From: Rapana venosa
Lineage: Eukaryota > Mollusca > Gastropoda > Neogastropoda > Muricidae
Assembly (NCBI GenBank): GCA_028751875.1
Contig: CM054154.1
Span: forward strand, 54,647,470 to 54,711,469
DNA length: 64,000 nucleotides
Direction of reading: 5' to 3'
The position numbers and the translations under genes were made by a program. Of this stretch, positions 13,140 through 23,582 are shown piece after piece; position 1 is the stretch's first letter, and each line of letters starts with the position of its first letter. The notes beneath the pieces were generated by a model that saw only the letters and a program-made list of their open reading frames with translations, made no database searches and was not told the DNA's origin.

Positions 13140-14345
13140 TTGTGCGTCATCATCATATTCGACTGTGACTTGGCGGTCGTGGGGGGGACAGAAAAACGTT
13201 TCCCTGGGAAACCCCTCCGTCCATCTTGGTCTCGGCTCTGCGCAGTAGTGCCGAGTCAATCATCTGGTCCATTCTCTGATGTTGTCCATGATGACTTGTT
13301 CTGTTTTCCCCTCCTTCTGCCACCTTCGAGTTTCCCTGCAGTACTGTTTTTGGCAGAGTGTTGTGGCGGGTGACGTGGCTGAACCATGTCAGCTTTTTCT
13401 TCTTGACGATGGTGAGAAGGGGTTCCTGTGGACCTGCCAGCCTGTTATTTGGCTCTTGACAAATTCATTGGTCTTTCGTTCTCTCCAGGATATGCCCAGC
13501 AGTTTTCTATGGCATTTTGTTTCAAATGACTGGATTCGCTTTGCTGTTTCAGCAGTCAATGTCCAGGTTTCACTTCCGTACAGCAGGATAGTCTGAATTA
13601 GGGCTTTGTAGAGCTTTCTCTTTTCTTTTCCATATGGTGGTGAGTTTTGTCGTGGAAGATGTTGCCATGGCTATTCTGACTTTGATTTCTGTCGTCGATC
13701 GCCCGTCCTTTGTGAGTGTAGCGCCAAGGTATTTAAAAGCGTCTACCTCCTCCAGTTGCTGGCCGTTCATGTAAATTTTAGCAGTGGCGTTGCTCGTGCT
13801 GTTCACAAGTACTTTACTTTTCTCTGAGCTCACCTCCATCCCATATGCTCCAGCTCTGTTCTCAAGTCTGGTCGTAAGATCTTGCAGCTCTGTGTTACTA
13901 CCGCCCATAAGGTCAATGTCATCGGCAAACCGCAAGTTGTTGAAGGGTCTGCCGCCAATGGAGATGGTAGAGTGGAAGTCATGGAGGGTCTCTATCATAA
14001 TGTTTTCCAAGAACAGATTAAACAGGACTGGAGATAACAGCTCCTTGTCGGACCCAACTGTGGTTTTGAAGTAGTCTCGACCTGATTGTCAGAAGGGACT
14101 GCACTGCTTGCGGTGTTGTATAGTGCTTGAATGGTTTGCACTAGTCCTTCTTCAATGCCAAACATTTTGAGGACCTGCCACAGGCCTTCATGCCATACTC
14201 TGTCGAAAGCCTTCTTGAAGTCGATGAAGTTGTGGAACAGGTCTCTCTGATGTTGAAGATGTTTTTCCATCAGGATGTGGCAGTTAAAAATCTGTTCGAT
14301 TGTGCTCCTGCCCCCCCTGAACCCAGCTTGTTGTGCTGATATGAC
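13140..14345 (-). mobile_element. 5'-truncated LINE with reverse transcriptase domain
   Basis: The minus strand carries the catalytic half of a non-LTR retrotransposon reverse transcriptase, which copies element RNA into the target site. From high to low coordinates it shows AGFRGGRSTIEQ (about 14330), IDFKKAFDRVWHEGLW (RT motif A, about 14220), LRFADDIDLM (motif C, about 13930), FKYLGATLTKDGRS (about 13720), LLYGSETWTL-like sequence near 13575, and a C-terminal REWTRW-like segment near 13260. The frame breaks several times (at 14080-14000, 13600 and 13400), so it is a pseudogene. The 3' end at about 13140 carries a short (CAT)n tail next to a TGGCGGTCGTGGGG motif, which recurs in a tiny insertion at 27593-27648. 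It begins at the RNase H fragment at about 14345. The clade is unresolved (RTE-like or related). Confidence 0.85.
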
Positions 14346-14850
14346 TCCATAAATTTGTTAAATGATGCCTGTTCTAATAATTGGTAACATTCTCGTACCT
14401 ATAAAGGAATATTCAATGCTGTGGATCTACTGTCATTCTTTGCACCTTTTTAGCAGATCTATCAGCCCACTCATTTGAATATAGCCCTATATGTGGAGTC
14501 CAACAAAAGGTGACATTTATACCTCTTAAGATAATAATTTGAAGATCTTAAAGCATATAAGGCAGACTTAGAATCCACACAAAATAATATATGATATATG
14601 TGTGATACTTTTTGTTTGAAGTTTGGAATGTTAATACAATATGAAATGTAGCCTTCTTGTGTCTTTCGAGATTTATGGTTCGTATCAGTGTGCCTGTCAG
14701 TTTTGTAACTGTCCTCCATGGGCTGATTAAAGTGTTTTTAACTGTACCTGACCTGTACTTGGTCAGCTTAGATTGGGACCTATAGCTGATCTGACTTCTT
14801 GCCTTCAGGCCCAGAAACACCGCTTGCTCACTGTTGTTCAGCTTCACTTT
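14346..14850 (-). mobile_element. LINE RNase H domain fragment
   Basis: The minus strand reads LFCVDSKSALYAL at about 14580-14545. After a frameshift it reads CWTPHIGLYSNEWADRSAK at about 14500-14440. These fit the second and third acidic blocks of the RNase H domain found in Jockey/I/R1-type LINEs, where it removes the RNA strand of the cDNA hybrid. The N-terminal part at 14847-14720 is open but weak. Only this domain remains; the RT that should precede it is absent and a different LINE starts at 14345. Frameshifts and stops make it a pseudogene. Confidence 0.7.
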
Positions 14851-14854
14851 CTGA

Positions 14855-16262
14855 TGAGATCCCTGCTGCAGTTGCTGTCAACTTTGTTGCAGTTGCTGAC
14901 AACTTTACATCCATTCCTGATGATGTACTGGATGATGTCACTGAAAGCAGAACTGACTAGTTAAAGACTCCTGACTTTGCACAAAATATCCTTCATGAAA
15001 TAGTACTTGTCCTTATTCCTGACAGTGCTTCACAAGTGGACGCCAGGCTTGTTGATGGTGCTGCTCTCATCTAAATGCCATCATCAAAGCTGACAACTAC
15101 CTCTCATGCATATGTGGATGTCATCTGTCGTTCCAGGCATTACGTGCCAGCTTGGTTCATTATCACGGGTTTTCATTGCCTTTGATGTCTATAGCCATTA
15201 GGGCTGACAGCTTGACGTCTGCTACATGGAAAAAAGCCAGGTTCTGGTGCTCGAAGAAGGATTATGGCTTCAGCACAGATTCCCAGGAAACTGGCAACAT
15301 TTTCTGTGGTAAATGAGAACAAAAAGAACTGTTCAGGTTCCTCACAGATCATTTGGACAGAGCACAAGTCCATACAAGACCCTTAAATGTAAAAGCCCAA
15401 AAAAACCTGTGCTCATCCAGAAAAGACACCGCAGACTAGACCTTTTGTAGCCATGAGGAAGCAGACACTCCTCTAATGCTACATGTGGATGACTGTATCC
15501 CCAGAGGCCCTGCAGAAAGTCTTCTTTTGGGGACAACGGATTTCTGCGTAGTTGCACTTGCTTTTGCCTGTGTCCAACTGCAGTTCATGAACTGCAGATT
15601 GTCTTTAGTTGGGAAATACTTTAAAACCTAACATCCCACACAACTGCCACTCGGTTTGGGTTTCCAAAGTACTCCAAAGCCTTGCCAGCCCTCTATGCAT
15701 TGACAGGGAGTGACTGTGTGTTCTTCTTGGAAGAGGAAAGACCAGGGCGTGAAATACATGGGCTGCATAGCCAAAGTGACTATGCCCTCTGCTCATTTTG
15801 GAAAACAACCAGCTACCCTGGCCATCCCTGGCTCAATGATGGAGGTTCTTAAACGTTCTGCTGTTGACAGGACCAGTGGATAACAAAGTGTGGATGACGC
15901 CATGAAAAGGATGTGCCGTGGGAAGATGGCAGTGGGGCACATTCCATTATCTTCAGTGTGCTTCAGCAGCATACCCTAAGAACTGTTTACAAAGTGGTAC
16001 ATCATTATAGGGACAGTGTCCTCCCTTGCTCTGGACTATGTGTCGGCGGGAACGAACAGGATCATGGATGGGAGGGAGACCTGTGTGGACTACACTGCCA
16101 CAGGGAGAGGAAGCCATCAAGAATGATCCTCTGTGGCTGTAAGTTGCCTGTGGAGAACGTATGCTGTCAATGCTTCAAGCCAGTTTGCAGTGTATGCCTT
16201 GTGTTTCATGGGGGGATGTGATGACTGCAGTAGGGATCAGAGCACATGACAGTACTTTCCCT
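14855..16262 (+). pseudogene. C-terminal half of a large uncharacterised metazoan protein (degenerate)
   Basis: Read across several frameshifts, the plus strand matches the C-terminal half of a large uncharacterised protein family that I recall from cnidarian, mollusc and fish genomes. Landmarks in order: VDARLVDGAALI (about 15040), a GNW/GNI...ENK.ELFRFLTDHL block (about 15285-15355), an EEADTPLMLHVDD block (about 15460-15500), an L...FV..A..F...GK stretch (about 15550-15620), an HFGKQPA..IPG segment (about 15800), VDDAMKRMC (about 15893), and a Cys-rich end (CGCKLPVENVCCQC at about 16135-16175). The molecular function is unknown to me. Family members are often multicopy, which suggests association with mobile elements; that is an inference. 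Multiple stops and frame changes show this copy is dead. The N-terminal half of another copy lies at 22.1-23.6 kb on the same strand. Confidence 0.65.
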
Positions 16263-16277
16263 TTTCCTACAAGTCCA

Positions 16278-16506
16278 GGTGTGTGTGTGTGTGTGTGTAT
16301 GAGTGTGTGTGGAAGTGTGTGTCTGTGGTTGTTGTTTTTGTTGCCATGGTGCTGTTGTTACTGGTATTGGTCAAATGTTGTTCTCCTCTTTCTACAAATC
16401 CTGGTCAACCAAATCAGTGAACATCATCATTCCACTGACACAGTGCACATGTGTATGTGTGTGTGCATGTTTGAGCATACACATGTATGTGTGTGTGTGT
16501 GTGTGA
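16278..16506. repeat. Two (GT)n microsatellites
   Basis: (GT)n-rich stretches at 16278-16330 and 16441-16505, separated by about 110 bp of unique sequence. Val/Cys-rich frames across them are translation of the repeat. Confidence 0.9.
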
Positions 16507-17002
16507 ATAAAGATATACATCAGCTCCATACATTATAAAACATAAAGTGAAATCCTGGAGCCGTGATTTTGTGTTAGATAAACAAAGCGATATTCTTTTT
16601 TCCCCAAATACTTATGTATGATAGATTATGCATAAATCTAATATCAATCACTGCTGTGTGTATTCTTGCAATCATTTTGATGCCACAAAGAAACTATGTA
16701 CAATTAATTAAGAGCTGCTTCGAAAATAGGAAGGTGAATAAGTAAAGATGTGTTATATTTTTTGCGGTCTTTGAAAATTGGGCCATATATCTTTAATCAT
16801 CAAAATAAGTGGGAAACAATTGGCCAATGAGATGTTTCCCATGCCAGTATTGTAGAGGAGGGTCCAAAGTATGTGCATGCCAAAATTCAGCCTGTCACTC
16901 TCATTTGCAGGGTTTGACCAATATTCTTGCATTGGCAGCTGGACTATAAGCTACTCTCATTGGGAATCAAAGGCACCCACAGAATAGCAGTTATAACTTT
17001 AG
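16507..17002. other. Unassigned intergenic sequence
   Basis: About 500 bp of clean, moderately AT-rich sequence with no long frame, no recognisable repeat family and no splice-flanked exon that I could support. Confidence 0.5.
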
Positions 17003-17245
17003 GGTGATGATGATGATGAAGATGATGATGATAATAATAATAATTATAACAATAATGATGATGATAATAATAATGATGATGATATGATGATGATAGTGGT
17101 GCTGCTGCTGCTGCTGCTCCTCCTCCTCCTCATTGTCCTCCTCCTCCTCCTCCTCCTCCTTCTCCTCCTCCTACTACTACTAGAGTTGCCTACCACTAGT
17201 GGTGACGCACTCTCACCACACACACAGACACACATACACATACAG

Positions 17246-17280
<35 letters not shown>

Positions 17281-17305
17281 AGAGAGGAGAGAGAGAGAGA
17301 TTTTT
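17003..17305. repeat. Compound microsatellite cluster
   Basis: Consecutive trinucleotide runs, (GAT)n, (AAT)n, (GAT)n, (CTG)n and (CTC)n at 17006-17175, are followed by (CA)n at 17217-17245 and (GA)n at 17247-17305. Leu-rich and Arg-rich frames over it are repeat translation. The (GA)n run is followed by ATTTTTATTGAGG, which read on the minus strand resembles an AATAAA-type 3' end joined to (TC)n. Confidence 0.9.
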
Positions 17306-17464
17306 ATTGAGGAAAAGAATAAGCACACTTGTGTTGTTTTGGTTTTTTTTATCATCCAGGCCTTGTCCTGAAAATAAATAAATCATTCAACTTATCATTC
17401 AGTGAAGCGTACACCAATGAAATGTCTAAGGAATCAGGGAAAATGCTAAACATGCATAAACAAA

Positions 17465-17620
17465 CAACAGTGACAGTTGCATACACAGGATAGATACCAG
17501 ATGCGTACACAGGATAGATACCAGAGAGAGAGAGAGAGGCTTGAATTTCACACAGAGAAATCTGCCAGTGACAGGTCACCGATATGACTTTACACAAACA
17601 AATACGATACAGCATTCAAT
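17465..17620. repeat. 24-bp tandem duplication and SINE fragment
   Basis: The unit GTACACAGGATAGATACCAG and its near-copy GCATACACAGGATAGATACC sit in tandem at 17476-17525, next to a short (GA)n. Directly after, 17543-17575 contains GAATTTCACAC followed by GAGAAATCTGCC and GTGAC. This matches in order the SINE at 43990-44295 (GAATTTCACAC at 44070-44080). I read 17540-17620 as a fragment of that SINE. Confidence 0.5.
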
Positions 17621-17939
17621 CACAGGGCGGAAAACTTTCTCAGCGGTATTTTCATTCGATATACTAGAGGTTTTGCCTATCTTTGGAACATGTTCTAATG
17701 ACGAGTCGCGAAAGGCTTTGCATATTATGCTTATTGATAACAACATGCTGGAATTTTGATGTTGTGTTTTGCATGAGGTAATTGGGTGGCAAAAAAGGGG
17801 AGCGAGAATCTGCTTCAGTATTTGTCAGTTCACTAGGCTGTTCAGTGTCTTAAGGGTGTGCCTGCCTAAGCAGTGAGTATAGACAAATAAATCGTTATGT
17901 AGAAGAGGGAGAAGATGACGACTGGGCTGTTTTTTGTCA
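17621..17939. other. Unassigned sequence
   Basis: About 320 bp of clean sequence. The short plus frame 17541-17759 has no recognisable motif. Nothing could be assigned. Confidence 0.45.
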
Positions 17940-18460
17940 GGGTTTTGACTTTTCCTATCTTGTTTTTTTTCCCTGTTTGCTGTTGTTGTTGTCATTTGTT
18001 TCGCTTGTTTTTCGTTCTTTCATTGTAGTTTGCTTTTTCCCCCTTTTGTGTTTTTTTGCCCTTTTCTTTCTGCATTTTTTGTTCATATTTTCTTTATTTC
18101 AGTCTTTGTATAATTTCTTTCTTTTTTTTCCCTTCCTTTGTTCCTTTATTTTAATTTTTATGGTCGTTCTCCACCCCCTCTTTTCCCCCTTCTTTCTTTC
18201 CTACCTTTTTTTCCCCTTTGTTCCTTCTTTTGATTGATCCTTTCTGTGTCTTCCATCTTTCCTTCTTCCTTCCATTTTTCTTTCTTCCTTCCATCTTTCC
18301 TTCTTCCTTCATCTTTCCTCCATCTATCTTCCATCTTTTTTCCATCCATCTTCCTTCCATCTTTCTTCCATCTTTCTTGCTTCCTTCCATCTTTTTTTTC
18401 TTCCTTTTGCTAATCTTTCTTTCCTTCCTCTCTTCCTTCTTTCCTTTCTCACTTTAACAT
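17940..18460. repeat. Pyrimidine-rich low-complexity region with degenerate CATCTTTCCTTC repeat
   Basis: T/C-rich throughout. From about 18250 to 18440 it becomes a degenerate tandem repeat built from CATCTTTCCTTC and CTTCCTTC words, with units of roughly 12-24 bp. The Lys/Glu-rich minus frames and Phe/Leu-rich plus frames here are translation of the repeat. Confidence 0.85.
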
Positions 18461-18983
18461 GGGGGAAAAGACGAAATGGATTGAAAACGGAGTTGACAAA
18501 CAGCAGGCAAGGCGTCATTGCTTCATTCTTTCTACCCACAAGCGTCTTTGTCAGCTTTTGTACGTACTTTGGGGGGTGGGGGTGTTTTTTTTTTAAAAAA
18601 AAGCAAAGAAAACGAGGGGAAAAAATCCCGAAATGTTCCTTAACAAACAAGAGAGCGATAATAGGAGGAAATGGAAGAAGGTTATAGGAGAAGGTTAACG
18701 CAGGCATGAAATCGATGCTTTGGCAAAAGGCCTTAGCTTCATGCTTCATTTAGATCATGCTAACAGCCACATGTTAATACCTTCATGCGTGCGTGCGGTG
18801 TGTATATGTGTGTAAATAGTGTGTGTGTGTAGTGTGTATGTGCGTGTCGCTGTGGGTGGGCTTCTTGTTGTTTTCATATCTTTTAAAATTAAGGGTTCTC
18901 TCTCTCTCTGTCTCTCTCTCTCTGTGTCGGGAGTGGCTTCCCTTGCTTGGCTACCAGCAGGAAGGAATTTTGAAAAGCAGTGA
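18461..18983. other. Unassigned sequence with GT and TC stretches
   Basis: Clean sequence with a GT-rich run at 18795-18855 and (TC)n at 18898-18925. CAG trinucleotides at 18957-18980 could act as a 3' splice acceptor for the open frame that starts at 18984, but no polypyrimidine tract tight enough to call one is present. Confidence 0.4.
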
Positions 18984-19607
18984 GTAATCTTGGCGTTATT
19001 TTGTATCAAAGACGTTCAATATGCCAGTGACAGGACTGCCTTCGGGCTTAGAGTGTGTTCTGAACACCTTTTTGCAGGAAATGTATTTAACGTCATTCAA
19101 GATAGACAGCAGGGAGATCAAACTGTTATTGTGTTGCGACTGACACCAACTGGCCAACCAGTTGCACACACTCCAACTGACAGTAGGAAGAGTCCAGGGC
19201 AAGTTGCCAGGGACAAAAGGAGGGTGGAGGTGCACAGGACATTGAGGACAGAGGAAGGAATGCAGGCAAGTTTATCTTCACCTCCCTCAGGCCTCTTTCT
19301 CCCTACGCCACCAAGTCTGTACTATACAACACAGAATGCCACTGCACATGACACTTTCTATGCCACTGACACTTACAACACGGCTCCATGTGTGGCGGAA
19401 TGTGCACGTGCAGCACAGCAGGCCAGCCAGTCCTGTGATACAGCGTATGAGGCGGAGAATTTCTTGCTAGTGAAGACACAACACATGGATGTGCGTGTAA
19501 ATGATGGTGATGATGGAGAGAAGGGTGATGACTGGAGTGAACAAACAGAAGATTTCGCTGATGAGACACTGACAATGTCAGACACCGACAGAACACACAG
19601 CAGATGA
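18984..19607 (+). CDS. Unrecognised 205-codon open frame, possible exon or retroelement ORF
   Basis: The frame is open from the stop at 18981 to 19607. There is no ATG near its start; the first in-frame Met is at about 19260, so it may be an exon or a 5'-truncated ORF. The product is polar, with an FGLRVCSEHLFAGNVFNV segment near the N-terminus, a Ser/Pro/Thr-rich middle, three Cys in the middle third, and an acidic C-terminus (DDGEKGDDWSEQ). After the stop the coding signal appears to continue in another frame as acidic sequence to about 19715, and then as a Lys/Arg-rich segment in a third frame (19709-19897; QAIECIEKIQRNMRRMN). This suggests one longer protein broken by small indels. Downstream at 20090-20117 is an AATAAA-like signal and a (TTGTCA)n tail typical of retroelement 3' ends in this window, so I favour a retroelement ORF. 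No family was recognised. Confidence 0.4.
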   Translation, partial: VILALFCIKDVQYASDRTAFGLRVCSEHLFAGNVFNVIQDRQQGDQTVIVLRLTPTGQPVAHTPTDSRKSPGQVARDKRRVEVHRTLRTEEGMQASLSSPPSGLFLPTPPSLYYTTQNATAHDTFYATDTYNTAPCVAECARAAQQASQSCDTAYEAENFLLVKTQHMDVRVNDGDDGEKGDDWSEQTEDFADETLTMSDTDRTHSR

Positions 19608-19960
19608 AGCTATGGCAGAAGAAAGTGAGACAGTGACAGGGAGAGGTTGTGATGTGGAAGATAGTACTTGTCAGTCAGCAAGTCAAAGCAAACCAACCAA
19701 AACTTGGGCTAAATGACCCTTGCAGACAAGCCATCGAGTGTATTGAAAAGATACAAAGGAACATGCGTAGAATGAACACCAGCTTTAGTTTTAAGAGAAG
19801 GCAGACTCAGTCCGGCAAATGGCGAACATGGAAACCTGTCTACACCACCCGGAAAACAGCAGACATCGTGGCCACACCGATAGAGACACGACTGTGACAA
19901 GCTTCACTTTCCTCTTCAGGCAGTGATGACAGTGACAGTCCATATTATTGTTGTAATGTG

Positions 19961-20117
19961 ACTACGAACGTTACCGCGATCGGACTTCCATTCGCGAAGA
20001 TCCTTTGAATGTAAATTGTTCAGTTGTGTATGTAATTATCGGACCTTTCGATCCCCCTTCCCCCATGTGAATGGGCCCAATGCCTAACACATTAAATTAT
20101 TTGTCATTGTCATTGTC
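19961..20117 (+). repeat. Retroelement 3' end with (TTGTCA)n tail
   Basis: An ATTAAATTAT segment (a weak poly-A-signal-like motif) is followed directly by TTGTCATTGTCATTGTC at 20101-20117 and then by (TC)n. The same type of tail closes other elements at 25942-25960 and 36013-36036. It probably terminates the element that contains the 19-kb open frame. Confidence 0.6.
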
Positions 20118-20143
20118 TCTCTCTCTCTCTGTCTCTGTCTCTC
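20117..20143. repeat. (TC)n microsatellite upstream of LINE copy
   Basis: A short (TC)n run with GTCTCTG interruptions lies between the (TTGTCA)n tail and the 5' end of a truncated LINE. A second (TC)n lies at that LINE's 3' end (21098-21172), so the element is bracketed by the same microsatellite. Confidence 0.85.
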
Positions 20144-20145
20144 AT

Positions 20146-21097
20146 ACAGCCTGTTGCACAGTACGGTTCCGAGTTGTGGGGGTTGAATAAAGCTGCAATC
20201 GTCTGTGAATCTGTACATTTATTTGCTCTGAAAAAGTTTTTGGGGGGTTGACTGACATGCGCACACCTAACGACTTTATATATGGTGAAACCAATAGATT
20301 TCCAATATACATTAACTCAGCTGTTCAATGTATACGCTATTGGCTCAAAATTTTGGAAATGGGGGAATCAAGATTACCTTTTTAAAGCGTATAAATTTAT
20401 TAAAGTTAGATATTTAAGGGCAAGAAAAAAATGGGTGACTGATGTACGTATTTGTTTGCATGAATATGGTTTTGGTGATGTGGGGAAATGAATCAAGGTG
20501 GGGGAAAGTGTAAAGGCATTTTAAAAAATTTTTCGTCAACGTTTTGTTGACTGCAGATGGCCAGAAGTGGAGTGAACATGTTCAAAATAGCACGAGGTTT
20601 GTTTTTTATAGATTATTTTGTAGTTCACATGAGATGAAGTTGTATTTGATTTCAGATATGGACAGGCATTTGAAAATAGTGACAACAAAGTTTAGGTTGG
20701 ATATTTCAAGTTTAGCCACTCATTACTTTCGATATAGAGATTGTAATGATAATGATTTGATGTGTCCCCTCTGTAAAACTGATAAAGATGATGAGGTACA
20801 TTTAGTTCTGTGCTGTCCATTTCTTAAGGAGCTCAGAGATAAGTTTATTTCACCTAAATATTTTTGACAGCCTTGCACGTTCAAATTAATTTTGTTGATG
20901 TCCTCTACAAGACATAACGATATTTTGAACTTGTCTCACTTCCTTCACAAAGCCTACAAGAAATTGTAACATCATAGTTCATTATCATGACTCTCAGATT
21001 GTTGACTATGTTTGTTTGAATGTTTTTGATGATTTGGTTTTTTGTTTACTTTCCCCATTATGGGCTATGGCCTAATGAATAAACATCCGAATCTCAA
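20146..21097 (+). mobile_element. 5'-truncated L1/Tx1-like LINE, ORF2 C-terminus and 3' UTR
   Basis: Begins inside ORF2 with YGSELWGLNKAAIVCESVHL (about 20165). This closely matches YGAEIW...KAAFCMESVHL at 40300-40360, so both belong to one family. It continues through a YWLKI-like segment, LFKAYKFIKVRY (20380), FRQRFVDCRWPE (about 20545), a DMDRHLKIVTTKFRLDIS stretch (20660-20720), and the C-terminal zinc knuckle CPLCKTDKDDEVHLVLCCP (20765-20820). It ends KFISPKYF and stop at 20867. Small frameshifts occur at about 20280 and 20490. The 3' UTR ends with a small hairpin (TGGGC-TATG-GCCTA, 21061-21074) and ATGAATAAAC, then (TC)n. Dead copy. Confidence 0.8.
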
Positions 21098-21100
21098 TCT

Positions 21101-21154
<54 letters not shown>

Positions 21155-21162
21155 CTCTCTTT

Positions 21163-21232
<70 letters not shown>
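21098..21232. repeat. (TC)n-(CA)n microsatellite
   Basis: (TC)n at 21098-21172 runs into (CA)n at 21173-21232, directly after the 3' end of the LINE. Ser/Leu and His/Thr frames over it are repeat translation. Confidence 0.95.
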
Positions 21233-21235
<3 letters not shown>

Positions 21236-21515
21236 TTATGTGTACCTGTTTTTTGAAGACTTTTTTCTCATTTAAAGTTCTTTTCTTGCTTGCTTTTCTC
21301 TTTCTCGTCTTTTTGTTTTATAAGTAATATCTTCTGCCTCTATTTCTCTTTCTTCTCCTCCTCCTCCTTATCATGCATGGGTGTGTGTATTTATATGTCA
21401 TAAAAGTGGTGGCGGCGGCGGTGGTGGTTGGCAGAATGCCCACAAAGGCCTTGTTGAAACACATGTCGTATCTCATTTGAACACCGGCTGCTGATTTCCA
21501 TTCCGTGGTAGAGAG

Positions 21516-21547
<32 letters not shown>

Positions 21548-22105
21548 AGAGAGATTTTATTTTTAAGAAAAAACCCCAAGGGGTACATGAAATTTAACAA
21601 AACCACAACTTGTGGATGTGGGCGTGTGAAAAATACTCACAACACAAATTGACTCCAAAATGAAGAGTACAAATTATGGACATGAAAAGTGAAAGAGCAT
21701 TCACAACACAGGAAAGGCACAGCAAACTGACATGATGCCTGAATACATTTTAGTGTAGTCAACCCTTGCATTTCCCAAGGAACTAATTGCAATAGTTTTC
21801 AAACTTGGTGCAACAGGTAGAGGAAAATGTCACTAACAACATATCAAAAAAGTAGGTGTCCGAAGTTGCCGAAAATCAATAAACAAACAAGCGCAAAAAC
21901 AATATTTGGCACTCCAATAACTGATCACATTTTTTTCTTGTCCAGATGAAAGGACTGAATGGGTATGTCTGCATGTTATTGTGTGGAGAAAGACTGCTGA
22001 CTGATAGCCAAGATGAAGTAAGGCAGACTGAGAAAGGTATAGCAGGTCTCCAAAAAGCATGCTGTTTGAAGGATGACAATGTAGAGACAGAGGGAAGAGC
22101 AAGAT
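21233..22105. other. Unassigned sequence with small microsatellites
   Basis: Contains (CTC)n near 21355, (GGC)n at 21409-21427 and (GA)n at 21510-21554. The (GA)n is followed by ATTTTATTTTTAAG, which on the minus strand looks like an AATAAAAT-type 3' end next to (TC)n. This may mark a minus-strand element end with no recognisable body. No coding motif was found in 21560-22105. Confidence 0.5.
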
Positions 22106-22109
22106 ATTC

Positions 22110-23560
22110 AATATGTAAACAACCCAGCTCTTTGATCCAAGCAAGCTAGGTTTAGACAATTCCTCTGATTGTCTCTTTTGTGGTCAGTCCATTAATCATT
22201 TCGGGAAGAAACGAAACACAGCTGTGTATCAAATTCGGACATGTAGTTGCCAGCAGCAGATTCAATAAAGTGGTTTAAAGCATGGACCAGAGAACAAATG
22301 GGCAGAAAGAGTGTGCAAAAGAATCCAAGCTGTCAGTGACCTTCATGCTGCAGATGCTGTGTATCACCAGCAGTGCAGTGTTCACTTCACAACTATGAAA
22401 TCTATCCCTCTAGCATTCTGCCGTTCTTCAGAGGAACAACCCACAGCAACTGCAGGCAAACCAGTAGACACAGCTCATGATGAAGCTTTCAGACATGTCA
22501 TGGCTTATTTCAAAGAGAATGATGATGAAAAAATCACAATCATGGACTTGTGCACAAAGATGAAACAGTATCTCCATAGTGACACTCCCTACACAGAGAA
22601 ATACATGTGGCAGAAACTAGAAGTCACTTTGGCGATTAAGCAATTATTACCTGCATCAGAGGGAAAGAGAATGTCATTACAATAAGGTCAAATGCAGAGA
22701 AGATCCTGGAGAAATTTGCAAAATCCAACAGAGAGAAAGATGCAGAGAAAGAAGAAAATCAGAATGAATCAGACATTTGCAAAACTTTCCTATCAAATAT
22801 CAGGAACGTCAACACATCAACAACAGAGTATCCTTCTGTAGAAGCAAGTGTCTCAAACAATTGAGATTTCCCCCCTAAAACAGTTGCGATTATTTACCAT
22901 CTTCTTTGGATCTGTTTCTCAGAACTTGGCTGGGAAGGAAAACAGATCCTCACTTGACATTTGCTTCTCTTGGTCAGGCACTATAGCTGGCAGCACAACT
23001 AACAGTACTCATCCCCCCTCTTCAGATTGCTTTTGGGGTTAACATGCCCCAGCAGACTGGCTCCAAAGACCTTGTTGAACGTGTCCACAACTTTGGGGTT
23101 TTGTTCTTCATACAAGGAGGTCAGTCTGTGTGAAATCTGTGCTGCTGCTGACCAGGAAACAGACCTGGTAGGCATGAACCCCAACAGCTGGATCCAGTTT
23201 GTTGCTGACAATGTAGATCATCAGATCAGGACACTGGATAGAACTGGTACCTTCCATGGTATATGGGCATTATTGGAGCAGCACCCCTGGCTCCAAACAA
23301 TGTAAGGCTGTACATCATAATCTAACATTATCACCAGAGACAATGTTCCCATTGGCAACTTTGAAAATTCTGCAGCTACTTTGTCATTAGCATACCAAGT
23401 ATTACATATTTTGGTGAGCATGACAAAGCCAGGCAACTGGATCTTCTGAGGAAAGAAAATGTCCTGGCCTCTCTGTGCCCCACCTTCAGGATAGTCAGGG
23501 ATGAGGGAAGCTGTGTGCAATGGAAACTATTCAGGTCAGAGCAACTTTACATTTCTCTAC
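22110..23560 (+). pseudogene. N-terminal half of a large uncharacterised metazoan protein (degenerate)
   Basis: The plus strand matches the N-terminal half of the same large uncharacterised family seen at 14.9-16.3 kb. In order: DCLFCGQSINHFGKK (about 22165; a CxxC pair), DLHAADAVYHQQCSVHF (about 22340, the most recognisable family motif), GKPVDTAHDEAFRHVMAYF and NDDEKITIMDL (22450-22550), LHSDTPYTEKYMWQKL, a KTLLNVSTTLGFCSSYKEV block (23060-23130), and QFVADNVDHQIRTLDRTGTF (23200-23260). Conserved His and Cys residues suggest metal binding, but the biochemical role is unknown to me. Stops at 22683, 22862 and 23305 and frame changes make it a pseudogene. The 3' continuation runs into a repeat and the assembly gap. 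Confidence 0.7.
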
Positions 23561-23582
23561 ATTACAGACATGGACCCCTCAA

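Noticed and set aside
13784..14074. 96-codon plus frame
   Set aside because: Antisense shadow of the minus-strand LINE reverse transcriptase. Plus frames at 63264-63719 and 62756-62950 are shadows of the 62.7-63.8 kb LINE in the same way.
17044..17355. Arg-rich or Leu-rich frames over 17.0-17.3 kb
   Set aside because: Translation of (CTC)n, (GAT)n and (GA)n microsatellites.
18151..18749. Lys/Glu/Arg-rich minus frames up to 141 codons
   Set aside because: Antisense translation of a CATCTTTCCTTC low-complexity repeat; no conserved motif.
20101..20117. Telomere-like repeat
   Set aside because: TTGTCA is not an animal telomere repeat; short, and linked to AATAAA-like element ends.
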